Source: Tubulanus polymorphus (lineage: Eukaryota; Nemertea; Palaeonemertea; Tubulaniformes; Tubulanidae). Taken from it: a stretch of 64,000 bases of DNA. The stretch covers positions 2,480,001-2,544,000 of the forward strand of contig NC_134028.1 of NCBI RefSeq assembly GCF_964204645.1, in the 5' to 3' direction. Both the position numbers and the translations under genes were made by a program. Of this stretch, positions 36,163-49,085 are shown one piece after another; within the stretch, counting starts at the first letter, position 1, and each line of letters begins with the position of its first letter. The notes below the pieces were generated by a model. That model searched no databases and was not told the origin of the DNA. It saw only the letters and a program-made list of their open reading frames with translations.

Positions 36163-39100
36163 CTAATTTCTTATCAAGTAATTTAGCATATTTGGGTCTT
36201 CGTCGGTAGCTTTTGAGTTGCAGTTACCACACATCCCACTGAGGGTTCCGCTGTACAAATCTCGCCGCGCAAATACCAGTACCATAGACCGATCAAACAC
36301 CAAGCGCATATGACAGCCGACAACGTTGACGTATAAAGCACCTAAGCTATTCGAAGATACCTGGACCACCGACGATTCGTAAGGGAAACCTTTATTTGAT
36401 CCGTTGATCTAGAAAAATACAGCAATTCAAAAGAAATTCAAATAAAACTCCGAAGGGAATGCCGAAGGGAGATCATCACGGCTTATGGCCAGGTAACTCC
36501 AGGTTTCTAAAAGTATTGAACTAAACTGATGAACTTTGTATCTATTTATACAAACTCCATGTTTTCCTTTCTATAATACCTGCAGAGTGCCTGGGCGGAG
36601 GTCGATCGTGTGGTTTCTTAGTCGCAATGTGACATTTACCGCGTGAATCATTCTACTGCCGATTAGATTATGCCAGAAGTCTACGCCGACTTCTACTGCG
36701 AATTTACAACTACTGTCGGATGCGGCACCTCCGGCCGACATTGCCATCAAATAAGTTCCTACTTCCATCGTATCATTATCGTAAGACATTTTGTCAAATG
36801 ATATGAGTTTAGGATCACCATACATTTCACACTTACACATTTTATCATCTAAAAAAGTACCAACCATAAGATTAGCATTATACAATTGATTATATAGAGC
36901 TCGCAGTGGAAAACAAGTCTTTTTCGAAGAACCGACCACCCGGCCTGACGTACATTCAAATTGACACGCGGAGCTTGTTTCAATCACGCAAGTGTTATCG
37001 TTACTGCGTAAGTAACCGCTTTTACATTCGCATCCCTCTTTATTTGGTAGCATGCAATTCATAGGAGCTGTTGGATCTTCACACGTGGCTGGACACGAAG
37101 AAATCGATGTACTGTATTCTTCATTTTTTTCGCATGTAATTTCTGAAAACGATAGCGTTAACGCCAGTCTTTAACAAAGAAGTCGAGGTTCTAATCGTCA
37201 TATCTATAAATATGTATGTGTTGAATAGGCTTACCACATCCGGTTACATTCCTCCAGTCTCCTATATCAACGCCGAAACGTACACAGTCTCCCGCAAAAA
37301 CTGATATATCTTCGCACACTTCTTTTCTTCGATTTTCTCTTGTGTCCGTTAACGTATTTTCAATGTCAAACACGCATGAATCGTATTTCAAATTGGCATC
37401 ATTACTGCCCAGTTTTCCCAATTCGATCAGACACTGTTTGAACGGTCCCTCGTCATCTATGATAACTCCACAGCTATTTTTCGACTTGTATTCTTTCATT
37501 TCTATCTCGGGAACCGACGGTGTTGGCAACGTTGGGACTGGAAGCAAACATCTATTGAGAAAAAAAGAACGAATGAAATACGAACACCCAACTACTAAGT
37601 CAGCATGAATTCCTACTTTTACAGAACATGAAGAATATATTTTTTTCAGTTTACAGACTTCATCGCTGCTAGGCCGCTGCAAAAAGAGTTCAGTACAATT
37701 ATATCATAACTTACTCCGGCTTATTGGTTGTGTCGCTGTCTAACACCAAGTAACTATCCCCAACTTGATTGCGAGCTTTAGTTCCTCCTTTGGCAATACG
37801 GGTTCCATTCGCCAGAATTAAATCCAGCACATCTTTAGGCCCTTCACAGTCACCACAGATACCTCGTAAATTGCCTATTGTGGGTCGCTTCACGTAGATT
37901 TTGACGATGCTTTTACCGTTATGCTCTACGAAAAGCTGACAGCTCTCGAATTTCAAGTTAACTTCTCGACCTATTCGCTGTACTTTTAAATCCCAACCTT
38001 TGGGTTCAAAAACTGCTGAATCAATTTCTTGCCCATCAACCTTCCAAATGTATCATTATTCCTTGTAAATATTTTCATTTTGTATAACATGAATATGATT
38101 TGGCATTTGAAATGTGAACATTACTGCGTTTAATAAATTCAATACCTGAATGATTGTGTTTTTCCCTCTTCTTTTAACAGCTATTTCATGACCATGGATC
38201 TTGACGAAAACATTTCTTGCGAAAGAAACCCTCGGATTTTTTTCACTTTTGATATTTGAAACGTCAACATCAAACGAACATCTATTGGTAGGGTCATAGT
38301 ACCGACTCACTGTATAGCGGCACTGGCCCTGGTAATTGAACTTCGCACCATCCATTTGTTTGTAGTGTGGATCACCGTATACCTCGCATACACAGATTTC
38401 TGAATAAGTTTTAATTGAAATAAAGATACAACGAATAACAACAAATGATGAGAAAATTATAGACATGTGACTATAGATACACACCATTGTTGACTGCATA
38501 GGACTGCTTTTGTTTCCTGCTGTTTTCCGCCGCTATCTTGCGTTGTTGCTGTTGTTTCCTGCTGTTTTCCGCCGCTATCTTGCGTTGTTGTTCTAGTTGT
38601 TTCCTGCTGTTTTCCGCCGCTATCTTGCGTTGTTGTTCTAGTTGTTTCCTGCTGTTTTCCGCCGCTATCTTGCGTTGTTGTTCTTGTTGTTTCCTGCTGT
38701 TTTCCGCCTCTATCTTGTGTTGTTGTTCTAGTTGTTTCCTGCGTTTTTCCGCCGCTATCTTGCGTTGTCGCTCTTGTTGTTTCCTGCTGTTTTCAGCCGC
38801 TATCTTGCGTTGTTGCTGTTGTTTCCTGCGTTTTTCCGCCGCTATCTTGCGTTGTTGTTGCTGTTGTTTCCTGCGTTTTTCCGCCGCTATCTTGTGTTGT
38901 TCTTGCTGTTGTTTCCTGCGTTTTTCCGCCGCTATCTTGCGTTGTTGCTGTTGTTTCCTGCGTTTTTCCGCCGCTATCTTGCGTTGTCGCTCTTGTTGTT
39001 TCCTGCTGTTTTCCGCCGCTATCTTGCGTTGTTGCTGTTGTTTCCTGCGTTTTTCCGCCGCTATCTTGCGTTGTCGCTCTTGTTGTTTCCTGCTGTTTTC

Positions 39101-39806
39101 CGCCGCTATCTTGCGTTGTTGCTGTTGTTTCCTGCGTTTTTCCGCCGCTATCTTGCGTTGTCGCTCTTGTTGTTTCCTGCTGTTTTCAGCCGCTATCTTG
39201 CGTTGTTGCTGTTGTTTCCTGCGTTTTTCCGCCGCTATCTTGCGTTGTTGTTGCTGTTGTTTCCTGCGTTTTTCCGCCGCTATCTTGTGTTGTTCTTGCT
39301 GTTGTTTCCTGCGTTTTTCCGCCGCTATCTTGCGTTGTTGCTGTTGTTTCCTGCGTTTTTCCGCCGCTATCTTGCGTTGTCGCTCTTGTTGTTTCCTGCT
39401 GTTTTCCGCTGCTATCTTGCGTTGTTGCTGTTGTTTCCTGCGTTTTTCCGCCGCTATCTTGCGTTGTCGCTCTTGTTGTTTCCTGCTGTTTTCCGCCGCT
39501 ATCTTGCGTTGTTGCTGTTGTTTCCTGCGTTTTTCCGCCGCTATCTTGCGTTGTCGCTCTTGTTGTTTCCTGCTGTTTTCCGCCTCTATCTTGTTTTGTT
39601 GTTCTAGTTGTTTCCTGCGTTTTTCCGCCGCTATCTTGCGTTGTTGCACTTGTTTCTTCCTGTTTTCCGCCGCTATCTTGCGTTGTTGCTGTTGTTTCCT
39701 GCTGTTTTCCGCCGCTATCTTGCGTTGTTGCTGTTGTTTCCTGCGTTTTTCCGCCGCTATCTTGCGTTGTTGGACGGGCATTTGTTGAGCATGTCCAAGG
39801 CTAGAA
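36163..39806 (-). CDS. vWD-C8-TIL-vWD protein with long K/R/Q/E/A repeat
   Basis: Probably a secreted multimerising or matrix protein. Exons: about 39806 or 39800-38485 (repeat region), 38399-38146, 38040-37715, 37551-37235, 37142-36580, 36408-36163, in phase from the repeat exon to the stop; about 1000 residues from Met at 39781. Order: about 430 residues of tandem repeat, vWD domain 1 (CVCEVYGDPHYKQMDG to CGDCEG), a C8-like region (NSCGVIIDDEGPFKQC), a TIL-like Cys module (CPATCEDP, CECKSGY), then vWD domain 2 (CKCEMYGDPKLISFD to GMCGNC). The protein stops soon after vWD 2, with no C8 following. A signal-peptide exon is likely at 40152-40095, but the join to the repeat exon is unresolved: the repeat exon needs phase 2 input while that exon ends in phase 1, so an exon between is missing or unusual. 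The 37142-36580 exon may contain a small cryptic intron near 36850. Confidence 0.75.
38508..39778 (-). repeat. Coding tandem repeat, 42/45-bp units
   Basis: About thirty units of 14 or 15 codons, typical unit KIAAEKRRKQQQQR or KIAAENSRKQQERQR. All unit lengths are multiples of three, so the frame is kept. The peptide is highly charged and likely helical. A nine-unit block is duplicated at a 393-bp (131-codon) offset: the rare variant tttcagccgc occurs at 38791 and again 393 bases later. The opposite strand is also open through nearly the whole array, a by-product of the unit sequence. Confidence 0.95.
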
Positions 39807-40094
39807 CTAGAAGCTATAAAGATATTTCGTCATATACAAATTAAAAACGCTTTTCCATTTATGAAAAAAATATACATTAGAATATTAGATATATTCGTCG
39901 AACCTTGAGGCGGTTGATGGTATACGCGAGCATCAGTATCAGTATTCGATCTCAGCCTTACCCGACTGGCTATCATACCCGATTGGAACGTTTCAGATGA
40001 TGCATCTATAAAAAAAAACCAACGCTAAATTGAAAGTACCCATTTCATTTTCCATAACAGATTTGCTTATAATTCATCGTATTATCGTGTTCAC

Positions 40095-40152
40095 CTTCTA
40101 TACTTATCACCGTAACCAACACCAAGAATAAGCAAGTAAACTTTATTTCCAT
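40095..40152 (-). CDS. Signal-peptide exon, probably of the vWD gene
   Basis: ATG at 40152 opens a 19-codon hydrophobic leader (MEIKFTCLFLVLVTVISIEG) ending at a donor gaag|gtgaac. A following candidate exon, 40006-39970, starts after ttttttttatag and ends cgg|gtaagg. It is the only leader-like sequence upstream of the vWD gene on this strand. The phase mismatch to the repeat exon keeps confidence moderate. Confidence 0.45.
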
Positions 40153-40350
40153 GGTTTGACACAAAATTGCGAATGCCTGATTTCCCGCGAGAACGCTTGC
40201 ATTTATTCCATCGGGTCTCTGGTCACATATGTTATCTCGAGTGGCGAGCCTGAATCGATTGTATAAACAGCTTTCTAAAATCCAATCAATATTATTTCCG
40301 CAACCAGAAAAAAATGAGTTTAACATAGTATTCATCATTGCTTTGGTGAT
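40153..40350 (-). pseudogene. C8-like cysteine segment, possible orphan exon
   Basis: Starting after an acceptor-like aaattag at 40351, an open frame reads SGCGNNIDWILESCLYN, then DNICDQR, then GNQAFAILCQT, the spacing expected of a vWD-associated C8 domain. It runs in the same frame straight into the signal-peptide Met at 40152. No vWD exon is seen further upstream. It may be the last exon of a lost tandem copy or a decayed exon from which the leader was recruited. Confidence 0.35.
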
Positions 40351-41677
40351 CTAATTTCTGTGATCATCTCAACATCCTAGTGTAGGATTTAAACTAATGT
40401 ACTCATCTATAAGCTATGTATTTTACCGCATTGTGTCATAGGGCACGAAATATGTACGATACGTACCTTTTGTTCATTCTTTGTTTGACTAATTCTATTG
40501 ATAATAAGGTATATCTGGTTTTGTTTAAATGCAGATATTGGTTTTAGGAGGGTCTCTACACTGGAAATGTATCGACCTTTACATTGAAATATGAAGAAAA
40601 AATTAATTCCCCCAGATTGAATGGATAATGAAGAAATATATCCCCAGCGAAAGAATTAAATGAAAAAGCAAAATTTACGTTCATTGAAAATAATTCGTTA
40701 AAACGGCCCGAAAAACAGTCTGAAAATGTTACTGGAGCAAGTAGTTTCCTGAAGATGACTATTAGAATATAGTCGAAATGTCGAATAAACTTCTTGCTCC
40801 AGTAACATTTTTGGACTGTGTTTCGTTATAATTGTAGGATTCTCTCTATATCGCCACAACACGGATATAGCGCTTTATCAATCATGATTCTTTTCATGAA
40901 AATGCATATATATTCCTTCTCTGACTAATGAACGTGCATGTAATTACGTGATGAATATATTCTATTTTATATCTGATTGAATGCGTACTACATTTTTCGT
41001 CGTTTTGTTTCTTCAATGAGAGCTGTATCGATAAATCGATTGAGCGGGTGTGTGTTTGTGTTTGGTAAATATCGAAGCAAAATCTGCGTCATTTGTTTAC
41101 GAAACACAAGTTTCCGACCACTTATTGAAATGCAAGTTAACAAATAGACTTCAACTCTCGAGTAAAGCTGCTCTTCTCTTCGTTGAAACCATATGATTGA
41201 AAATCTTAATTTCAGAACTTGAGTTTTCAAAACAGGGATAATATTGTGTGGAAATATCCATACGAAACCCAGTATATGTGTATACATAATTGAACGAAAG
41301 TATTAAGAACAGGCCACAGCAAAAATAATTCAAAAACTAAAATCATGATGTTTCATCTGCATCTACAACTTAGGCATGTATCACATCATTATTACATCAG
41401 GACAATTTGCTTCAATACGAATCATGTTCGCCTTAGAACGTTCAATCCAGTAATTGGACAAACAATCTCAAGACAAAGCTGAGGACATATATTGACCTTT
41501 TTGAAGTTAAATTCACGTGTTATGTAAAAAGCATAAGACTATAGCGTGACGTGATATGACACTGATAGGTACGCACAGGCAGGTAAACAACAGTTTGGAA
41601 TTTCAGATAAGATTTTCGATCACGAGTCTCCTTGAGGCACAGAGTCATGATTATATCACATGACGATCTGATAGGCC
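40351..41677. other. Intergenic with one inverted repeat
   Basis: AT-rich DNA between two divergent genes. A 99-codon frame at 40988-41287 has no domain. The notable structure is the inverted repeat at 40715-40819. Confidence 0.4.
40715..40819. repeat. Inverted repeat with hammerhead-like core
   Basis: AAAATGTTACTGGAGCAAG at 40723-40741 is exactly reverse-complemented at 40793-40811, and the match extends imperfectly outward. Between the arms is CTGAAGA (40749-40755), a perfect stem GACTAT/ATAGTC (40757-40762 and 40769-40774), GAAA (40775-40778) and then TGTC. That is the layout of a hammerhead with a minimal stem III, as in Penelope-like elements. One extra base (T 40756) lies between the CUGANGA core and stem II. 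Confidence 0.5.
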
Positions 41678-41685
41678 TATATAAG
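41678..41685 (+). promoter_or_regulatory. TATA box of the cathepsin L gene
   Basis: TATATAAG in a GC-flanked context. A non-coding first exon would start near 41708 and end at a strong donor (ctgaag|gtaatc, about 41746). The next acceptor (ttccgtttcag, ending 41999) falls directly before the ATG at 42000. Confidence 0.65.
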
Positions 41686-41999
41686 ACCAGGTCTCAAGCA
41701 CATAGCATCTATTCGCTGGCAAGGCTCATCTGAATACGCACTGAAGGTAATCACACTTTTTTAAAACACTGTGAAGAATAACTTTTCTTTATGTCTGAGT
41801 ACAAATCAAAATCTTTTTGGGATAGGCGTAGAAATTGAATTTTGGGATAAGCTGTCTATTGAAAGTGAACTAATGATATATTTTGTCAGTAACTTGAACT
41901 AGACTGCGAGTAATACTTATTGAGATATCTAATGTGAATCGTGTAATACGCGATGTGATTAGTGCTGGTTTTTAACGAATATTCTTCCTTCCGTTTCAG

Positions 42000-44279
<2,280 letters not shown>

Positions 44280-44338
44280 TCAAAACCTCTTCTAGTCATA
44301 ATTATTATTTGAAAATTCGTAAATGCATTTTATATTAG

Positions 44339-44344
44339 AATAAA
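44339..44344 (+). terminator. Polyadenylation signal of cathepsin L
   Basis: AATAAA 59 bases after the stop codon, giving a short 3' UTR typical of an abundant secreted protein. Confidence 0.7.
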
Positions 44345-45671
44345 TTATTGATAATTAAAATTCTATACGTTGTTTCAGTTGAGTTAATATAGAAAGGGTT
44401 GTTGGTTCGTATTTTTGTGGATTACGCGTTTAGTTCTCTATGACGAGATGGTGGATTGGTCATTCGTTCTTTAGTATTCGATATTACACATTGATACATT
44501 ATATTACTAATTATTTGTCACCTAGCTCCTCCCGGCGAAAATACCGACTCCACTTCAAGTATGCATGCTAAACCAGCTGGTTTGACTCCAGTGTACATCA
44601 GAATTAACGTCCCCACTCTCAATGATCAACTAAACATTATGTAGGACAGCAAAGCTATTAAGCTATCATTTTTTCATATCATGTTTTTACAGCTTATAAT
44701 TAACATCCTACCCAGACGGATTTTATGATTTTATATTAGTTAGTATCAGGTTTTTATTTCCCATCGCCTTTTATGTTCAGTCAAACCAAGTTTCCATCTA
44801 TAGACTACATTTTCATAATATACATATGTAGATAGTATTTACATCCTCCATGTTTAGAGAGATGAGGGTGAGGCGAGAGTCGTAAATTCCAATGCAAACA
44901 CCGGCTTGTAGATCGACGGGATGGATATGCGTGTAGGCAGGAGACATTAGACTATAGCACAAAGCTGAAACAGGATGACCATTTAGGTTGAGGGCGTGCA
45001 GTTATCATTATATATTCTAGTAGACGTGAGGTATTACCGGTAAATAGATAGATAGGATTCTATCCGTTTTTTTCAGGTCATGTGTGATGGACTGCGTCTC
45101 TGAATCGTAACCGTAAGTGTCACATGTAAGTACAAATAATGGTGGTGAGAAAATTCGAACAATATTATGTTTATTGCTTATTTATAAATTAATCAAAACG
45201 CAAATCTTCGAACGATTAGAAGATTGAGATATACACCTAGATCAGTTTCAATGGACTTTTGTGTTCAGAATATCAAATCCATATTTTACGAACACTCTAC
45301 CGATGGAGCAAAAATCCCTATTACCATTTCAAATATCAAATCGAATCTGCCGCCTGCAGGGTTCGAACTTGCTATACATTTGGCTTATATCGGACAACCT
45401 ATTCATGTTGCGCTATTCTAATATGTGTACGGTTATATTGAACGCATTTTACGCGGTGAATGGACAATCGTGTGTCCCGTAGTGTTGTATTCAGGGTCAT
45501 TCTCCCATTTGTCATCCACAACAACAGCTGTCCTAAACAAAAATATTCTCTTATTCCCAGCGTCCGTATATGGTACCCTGCGCAAAAGCAGCCGGAATAT
45601 CAAATAGTATTTATTGCAAATGTGAATCTGGCGATGAGGAGGCATAATTGTGATATTTCGTTGTGTTGTAG
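44345..45671. other. Intergenic or 5' intron of the MS4A-like gene
   Basis: No supported exon. A B-box-like sequence on the minus strand (AAGTTCGAACCCTGCAGG, about 45351-45368) and an A-box-like TTGCTCCATCGGTAGAG (about 45297-45313) suggest tRNA-derived SINE fragments. Non-coding 5' exons of the MS4A-like gene may lie here. Confidence 0.35.
45240..45370 (-). repeat. Probable tRNA-derived SINE fragments
   Basis: On the minus strand a Pol III B box (GTTCGAACCCTGCAGG) is followed by GATTTGATATTTG, and then a tRNA-like 5' end (GGGATTTTTGCTCCATCGGTAGAG) followed by a similar GATTTGATATTCTG. The B-then-A order suggests two tandem copies or a dimeric element. Confidence 0.4.
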
Positions 45672-45682
45672 GCGATCAGAAA

Positions 45683-46318
45683 ATGATACACGACAAAAGT
45701 ACCGACGCGGATATGCATCAGCATCCTGCGTATCCCGAGTATAGTGATCCGTCGCCATGTGGAATATCGCCACCGCAGTACCAAACCATACAACCGTCAT
45801 CGATACAGCATCCGACCAGCGTCGTCACCGTTTCAACATCTCAGACGACATTAAACATCGGATTCCAGGCTAAGAGGGTATTTACGTGTGGATTAGTATT
45901 GACCGTGTTCGGTTCACTGTTTCTGCTCGGGGGAATTTTACAAATCGTGCAAATGAAAGTCAACGGCGAGAAAGGCGATTATTACCAGGGAATATGGGCC
46001 GGCCTGCTATTTCTAACAACAGGCATTCTCGGAATCGTGACCGGTAAAACAAGAAAAAGCAATTACATGAAAATCTGCATCGTTTGTTGCGTAATGTCTG
46101 CAATCGTAAGCTCTGTGGTGTTTGTACTGATGACGTTCGCTGCTGCAGTGACGTTCGCCTATCTCGGCTCGTTATACGGAGTTATCGTCATGTTTGACGT
46201 TCTAGTCACACTAGTCGTGTTTATCGTTTCGATAGTCCAAGCGGCATTTTGCTGTAGCTGTTCATATCGAACAGCCCCGGCAAGCGAACACGATCGTCTG
46301 GCGTTAGAGAACCGGTAA
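45683..46318 (+). CDS. Four-TM protein, MS4A/CD20-like
   Basis: Small membrane protein of 211 residues. The exon begins after an acceptor (tgttgtag, ending 45671), and the ATG at 45683 is the first within it. Order: polar N-terminal region rich in Pro, Ser and Tyr (residues 1-60); TM1 about 64-87 (GLVLTVFGSLFLLGG); TM2 about 99-120 with GIWAGLLFLTTGILGIVTG; TM3 about 128-155; TM4 about 162-190; then CCSCSY and a short tail. The GxWxGxxFxxxGxLGI pattern in TM2 is typical of the MS4A/CD20 and related four-TM families. Those proteins organise membrane complexes or act as chemosensors or channels; function here cannot be stated. All coding sequence seen is in one exon. Confidence 0.65.
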   Translation: MIHDKSTDADMHQHPAYPEYSDPSPCGISPPQYQTIQPSSIQHPTSVVTVSTSQTTLNIGFQAKRVFTCGLVLTVFGSLFLLGGILQIVQMKVNGEKGDYYQGIWAGLLFLTTGILGIVTGKTRKSNYMKICIVCCVMSAIVSSVVFVLMTFAAAVTFAYLGSLYGVIVMFDVLVTLVVFIVSIVQAAFCCSCSYRTAPASEHDRLALENR

Positions 46319-46543
46319 ACTGCAAACAATCATCTAGTTGAATTAGTCTCTAGTTTAATCGCATTTATTGATTTTACCTATCTATTAATCTGTTATCAAA
46401 ATTTATGGAGCGGACTTTACACCTTTTCTATGAACAGTTCATTCGACCTTCATTGTTTAAATAATTGTTTTGTCTTGACCATTTTCGCTGACTGTACATA
46501 GAACCGAAAAAGAAATGTTATCGTCATTTCCTCGGCCCGGGAA

Positions 46544-46768
<225 letters not shown>

Positions 46769-47088
46769 CGCCAGTAGGACTGTGCATTATTTACCGCTAA
46801 ACAACCTCAACCAGCTACGTACATACCAAGAGCTGATACGCTCTCCTTCAATTTCTGCAGAAATCGGTTTATCACCGATAATGATTTCTTTAATCGCATA
46901 TATCTGCTGGTGATACAAATATCGCTAAGGTTTCTTCCGTCGAGCCAGACATAGTAGCATTTTCCGCGAATAAAGGTCGATATTAGAAATTAATCACTAC
47001 TTTTGCATTTTCATTATCGTCGCAACTATTTCCTAAGACCAGTTGCTGATTACTGAATCCAGACAGAATCAAGCAAGTAAGCCGGTGC

Positions 47089-47121
47089 CTTCAAATAAAC
47101 GAGTTACCCATAAGGATAACT
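47089..47121 (+). repeat. Fragment of the 30.4-kb inverted-repeat family
   Basis: cttcaaataaacgagttacc then cataaggataact closely matches 30470-30501 (cttcaaataaacgagttaac then ctataaggtact). This shows the 30.4-kb structure is a dispersed repeat. Confidence 0.6.
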
Positions 47122-48162
47122 CTCATTCTACAGATCAACCAACCATTTCTAGAAGAAAGCATTTTGTAAACTTACGTCATCAATATCATGTTATATATCT
47201 TAATCGTATATACGTATATACATGTACACTTGCCGGAAGTGTGTTTGTTTATCGTCGATGTAACGTTGAAAAAGCATTACATTGTGACTGAGATAAAATC
47301 TCGAAATCATTTTTTATATATTCAGTAAATGATAAATCTAACGCTCGAATTCTTACATAATGTGGATCTTGATTCCGATGAAAGTGCCTCAAATATTGCA
47401 AGAAAATACATTAATTAAATGTTATAATCTTTGTTATCTTTCAAATTTCTTTACAAAGCTCAAGTCGACTTACGACTTAATCGTCGTAGGAACAGCGGTA
47501 GTACACACGTGACCACTCATCGCCGATTCATTTGTGGCACTCAGGCCGATTACGAATCGATCGTGGTCAAGTCTGAAAGTCCGGTCGTGGTCGCAGTCGT
47601 AGGTAAACTCGTGTCGAAAAGGAACGCAGACTCGCCCCCTTCCGATCCGACGAGTCGTAAGTACACCTCCTTGACGTTAAAATGGATCATATAAAACACA
47701 TCCAACTAACGAAGTTATAAGTAATAAATAAGTTAAAATTTAGAAAGCGCAACAGAATGTATGTATATCTCACTGCGAGCTTCCAACAGACAGTATCGTC
47801 ATCATCCATATAAATTTCATCAAAAAACATGAAGTAATGAGGTATCGACCATAATGAGATGTAATTTTCCTTTTTTTCATTTTCGTATGAAGTAGATTTC
47901 GTAAAAATTACGACCGCAATTTTCTATCGGTATAGAGTAACGCAGCAGCCGAAACGGAGTCTAATTATCGTGCCACGAATAAAGTATTTTGGAGGTCCCT
48001 TGTACATCACATCGTGACACAGCGGCGTTGGTGATGTCATAGAAGAAAGAAAGGGCAGAAGAGATATTTCCGTCAAAACAATCCAAATTACGATTCAAGC
48101 ATATATAGAATAAATTCAATAGACATATGAGAAACTTATCATGAATTGTCTAAGATTTAGCT

Positions 48163-48168
48163 TTTATT
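48163..48168 (-). terminator. Polyadenylation signal of the CX3C peptide gene
   Basis: TTTATT on the plus strand (AATAAA on minus), 51 bases past the stop codon at 48219. Confidence 0.6.
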
Positions 48169-48218
48169 TATAACGATGTTTACATAATTGAAGCCAGTTA
48201 TATTGAAGTCAGTTAAAT

Positions 48219-49001
48219 CTATTGTTGACCCATGGCGATACGTCGAGCATCATTCTGACATTTCTGCATACACGCACCCGCTTCAGACGCAGGCCCTTTA
48301 GTGCAGTTTGCCATACACGAAGCGGTAAACTTACATGTCCTGGAAAATAGAATTCAACATTTTAAATATTTCATTTGCCATCCGAAACTTCTTTTCCCAC
48401 AGTTAAAGCTCATTCTTTTTGGTTAACGAATACTTTATATCACTTAAACATGGATTGATTATTGCACTGATGAAGAGAAGAAAATTGAACGTACTTGTCA
48501 CACATCGCTAACATCATTTCTTTTACGTTTTCGGGAACACTTTCCGCTTGCATGGTGCAACCTTTATTACACTTGCTCAGGAGCCGTTGCTCCATTTCGT
48601 TTGCGAACGCGACGGCAAAAACTGCTACGACTTGAAAAACACAATTAAGGAAAACAGAATATCATTTAAAAGAAGTTTTAGATAACTTGCGAATGAATCA
48701 TTCATCCATGTAATCACAGTATTATCAAATCCTATACAACTATTACAACATATATTGAATTTGTCTATTTACTTGGAACTTTCTGAAAAGGCACAAGACC
48801 CTCTTCAGTACCGAACCAAGTTAAAAACGAACCCATCCACATTTTCTCATTCACTTGCAATATGCCTGAACAAGGGAAATGTAGCTCCCGAAAACGTTTG
48901 CAGCAATAAATTAAGTTACTATTCGAAAATGAGATTTTTGTTTCTACGTATTTTCAATTAACTATCTACTTACACAAAAACGCAATGACCGACTTCATCA
49001 T
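48219..49001 (-). CDS. Small secreted peptide with four CX3C pairs
   Basis: Predicted 92-residue secreted protein from three exons: 49001-48974, 48624-48495, 48339-48219. Phases chain exactly (28, 130, 121 nt) and splice sites are good. Two adjacent ATGs begin a hydrophobic leader (MMKSVIAFLSVFAVAFA) with cleavage likely after about residue 17. The mature part of about 75 residues has eight cysteines arranged only as C-x3-C pairs: CNKGC, CDKTC, CMANC and CMQKC. The residues between are helix-forming, so a helical bundle or hairpin tied by disulphides between helices is likely. A TATA box (49085-49078) and nearby AATAAA make a compact gene typical of abundant secreted peptides. I recognise no family. 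CX3C helical scaffolds occur among venom peptides, antimicrobial peptides and secreted signalling factors, so any of these is possible. Confidence 0.75.
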
Positions 49002-49077
49002 ATTGGCAGCGTTCGGGAGGTTGGCTCTCTGGTGATTCCAAGTAAAACAAATGACAACTTGATCGCCAGTCTCTCTT

Positions 49078-49085
49078 TATTTATA
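49078..49085 (-). promoter_or_regulatory. TATA box of the CX3C peptide gene
   Basis: TATAAATA on the minus strand, 77 bases upstream of the ATG, implying a 5' UTR of about 45-50 bases with no further exon. Confidence 0.6.

Noticed and set aside
38538-39844. Long plus-strand open frames (416, 291 and 78 codons) rich in Cys, Leu and Phe
   Set aside because: They are antisense readings of the 42/45-bp coding repeat; the minus strand carries the splice sites and vWD exons.
40988-41333. Overlapping 99- and 60-codon minus-strand frames
   Set aside because: No homology or splice links; lies in AT-rich intergenic DNA.
45224-45800. Several overlapping 60-94 codon frames on both strands
   Set aside because: Lie in SINE-like sequence or overlap the MS4A-like exon in other frames.
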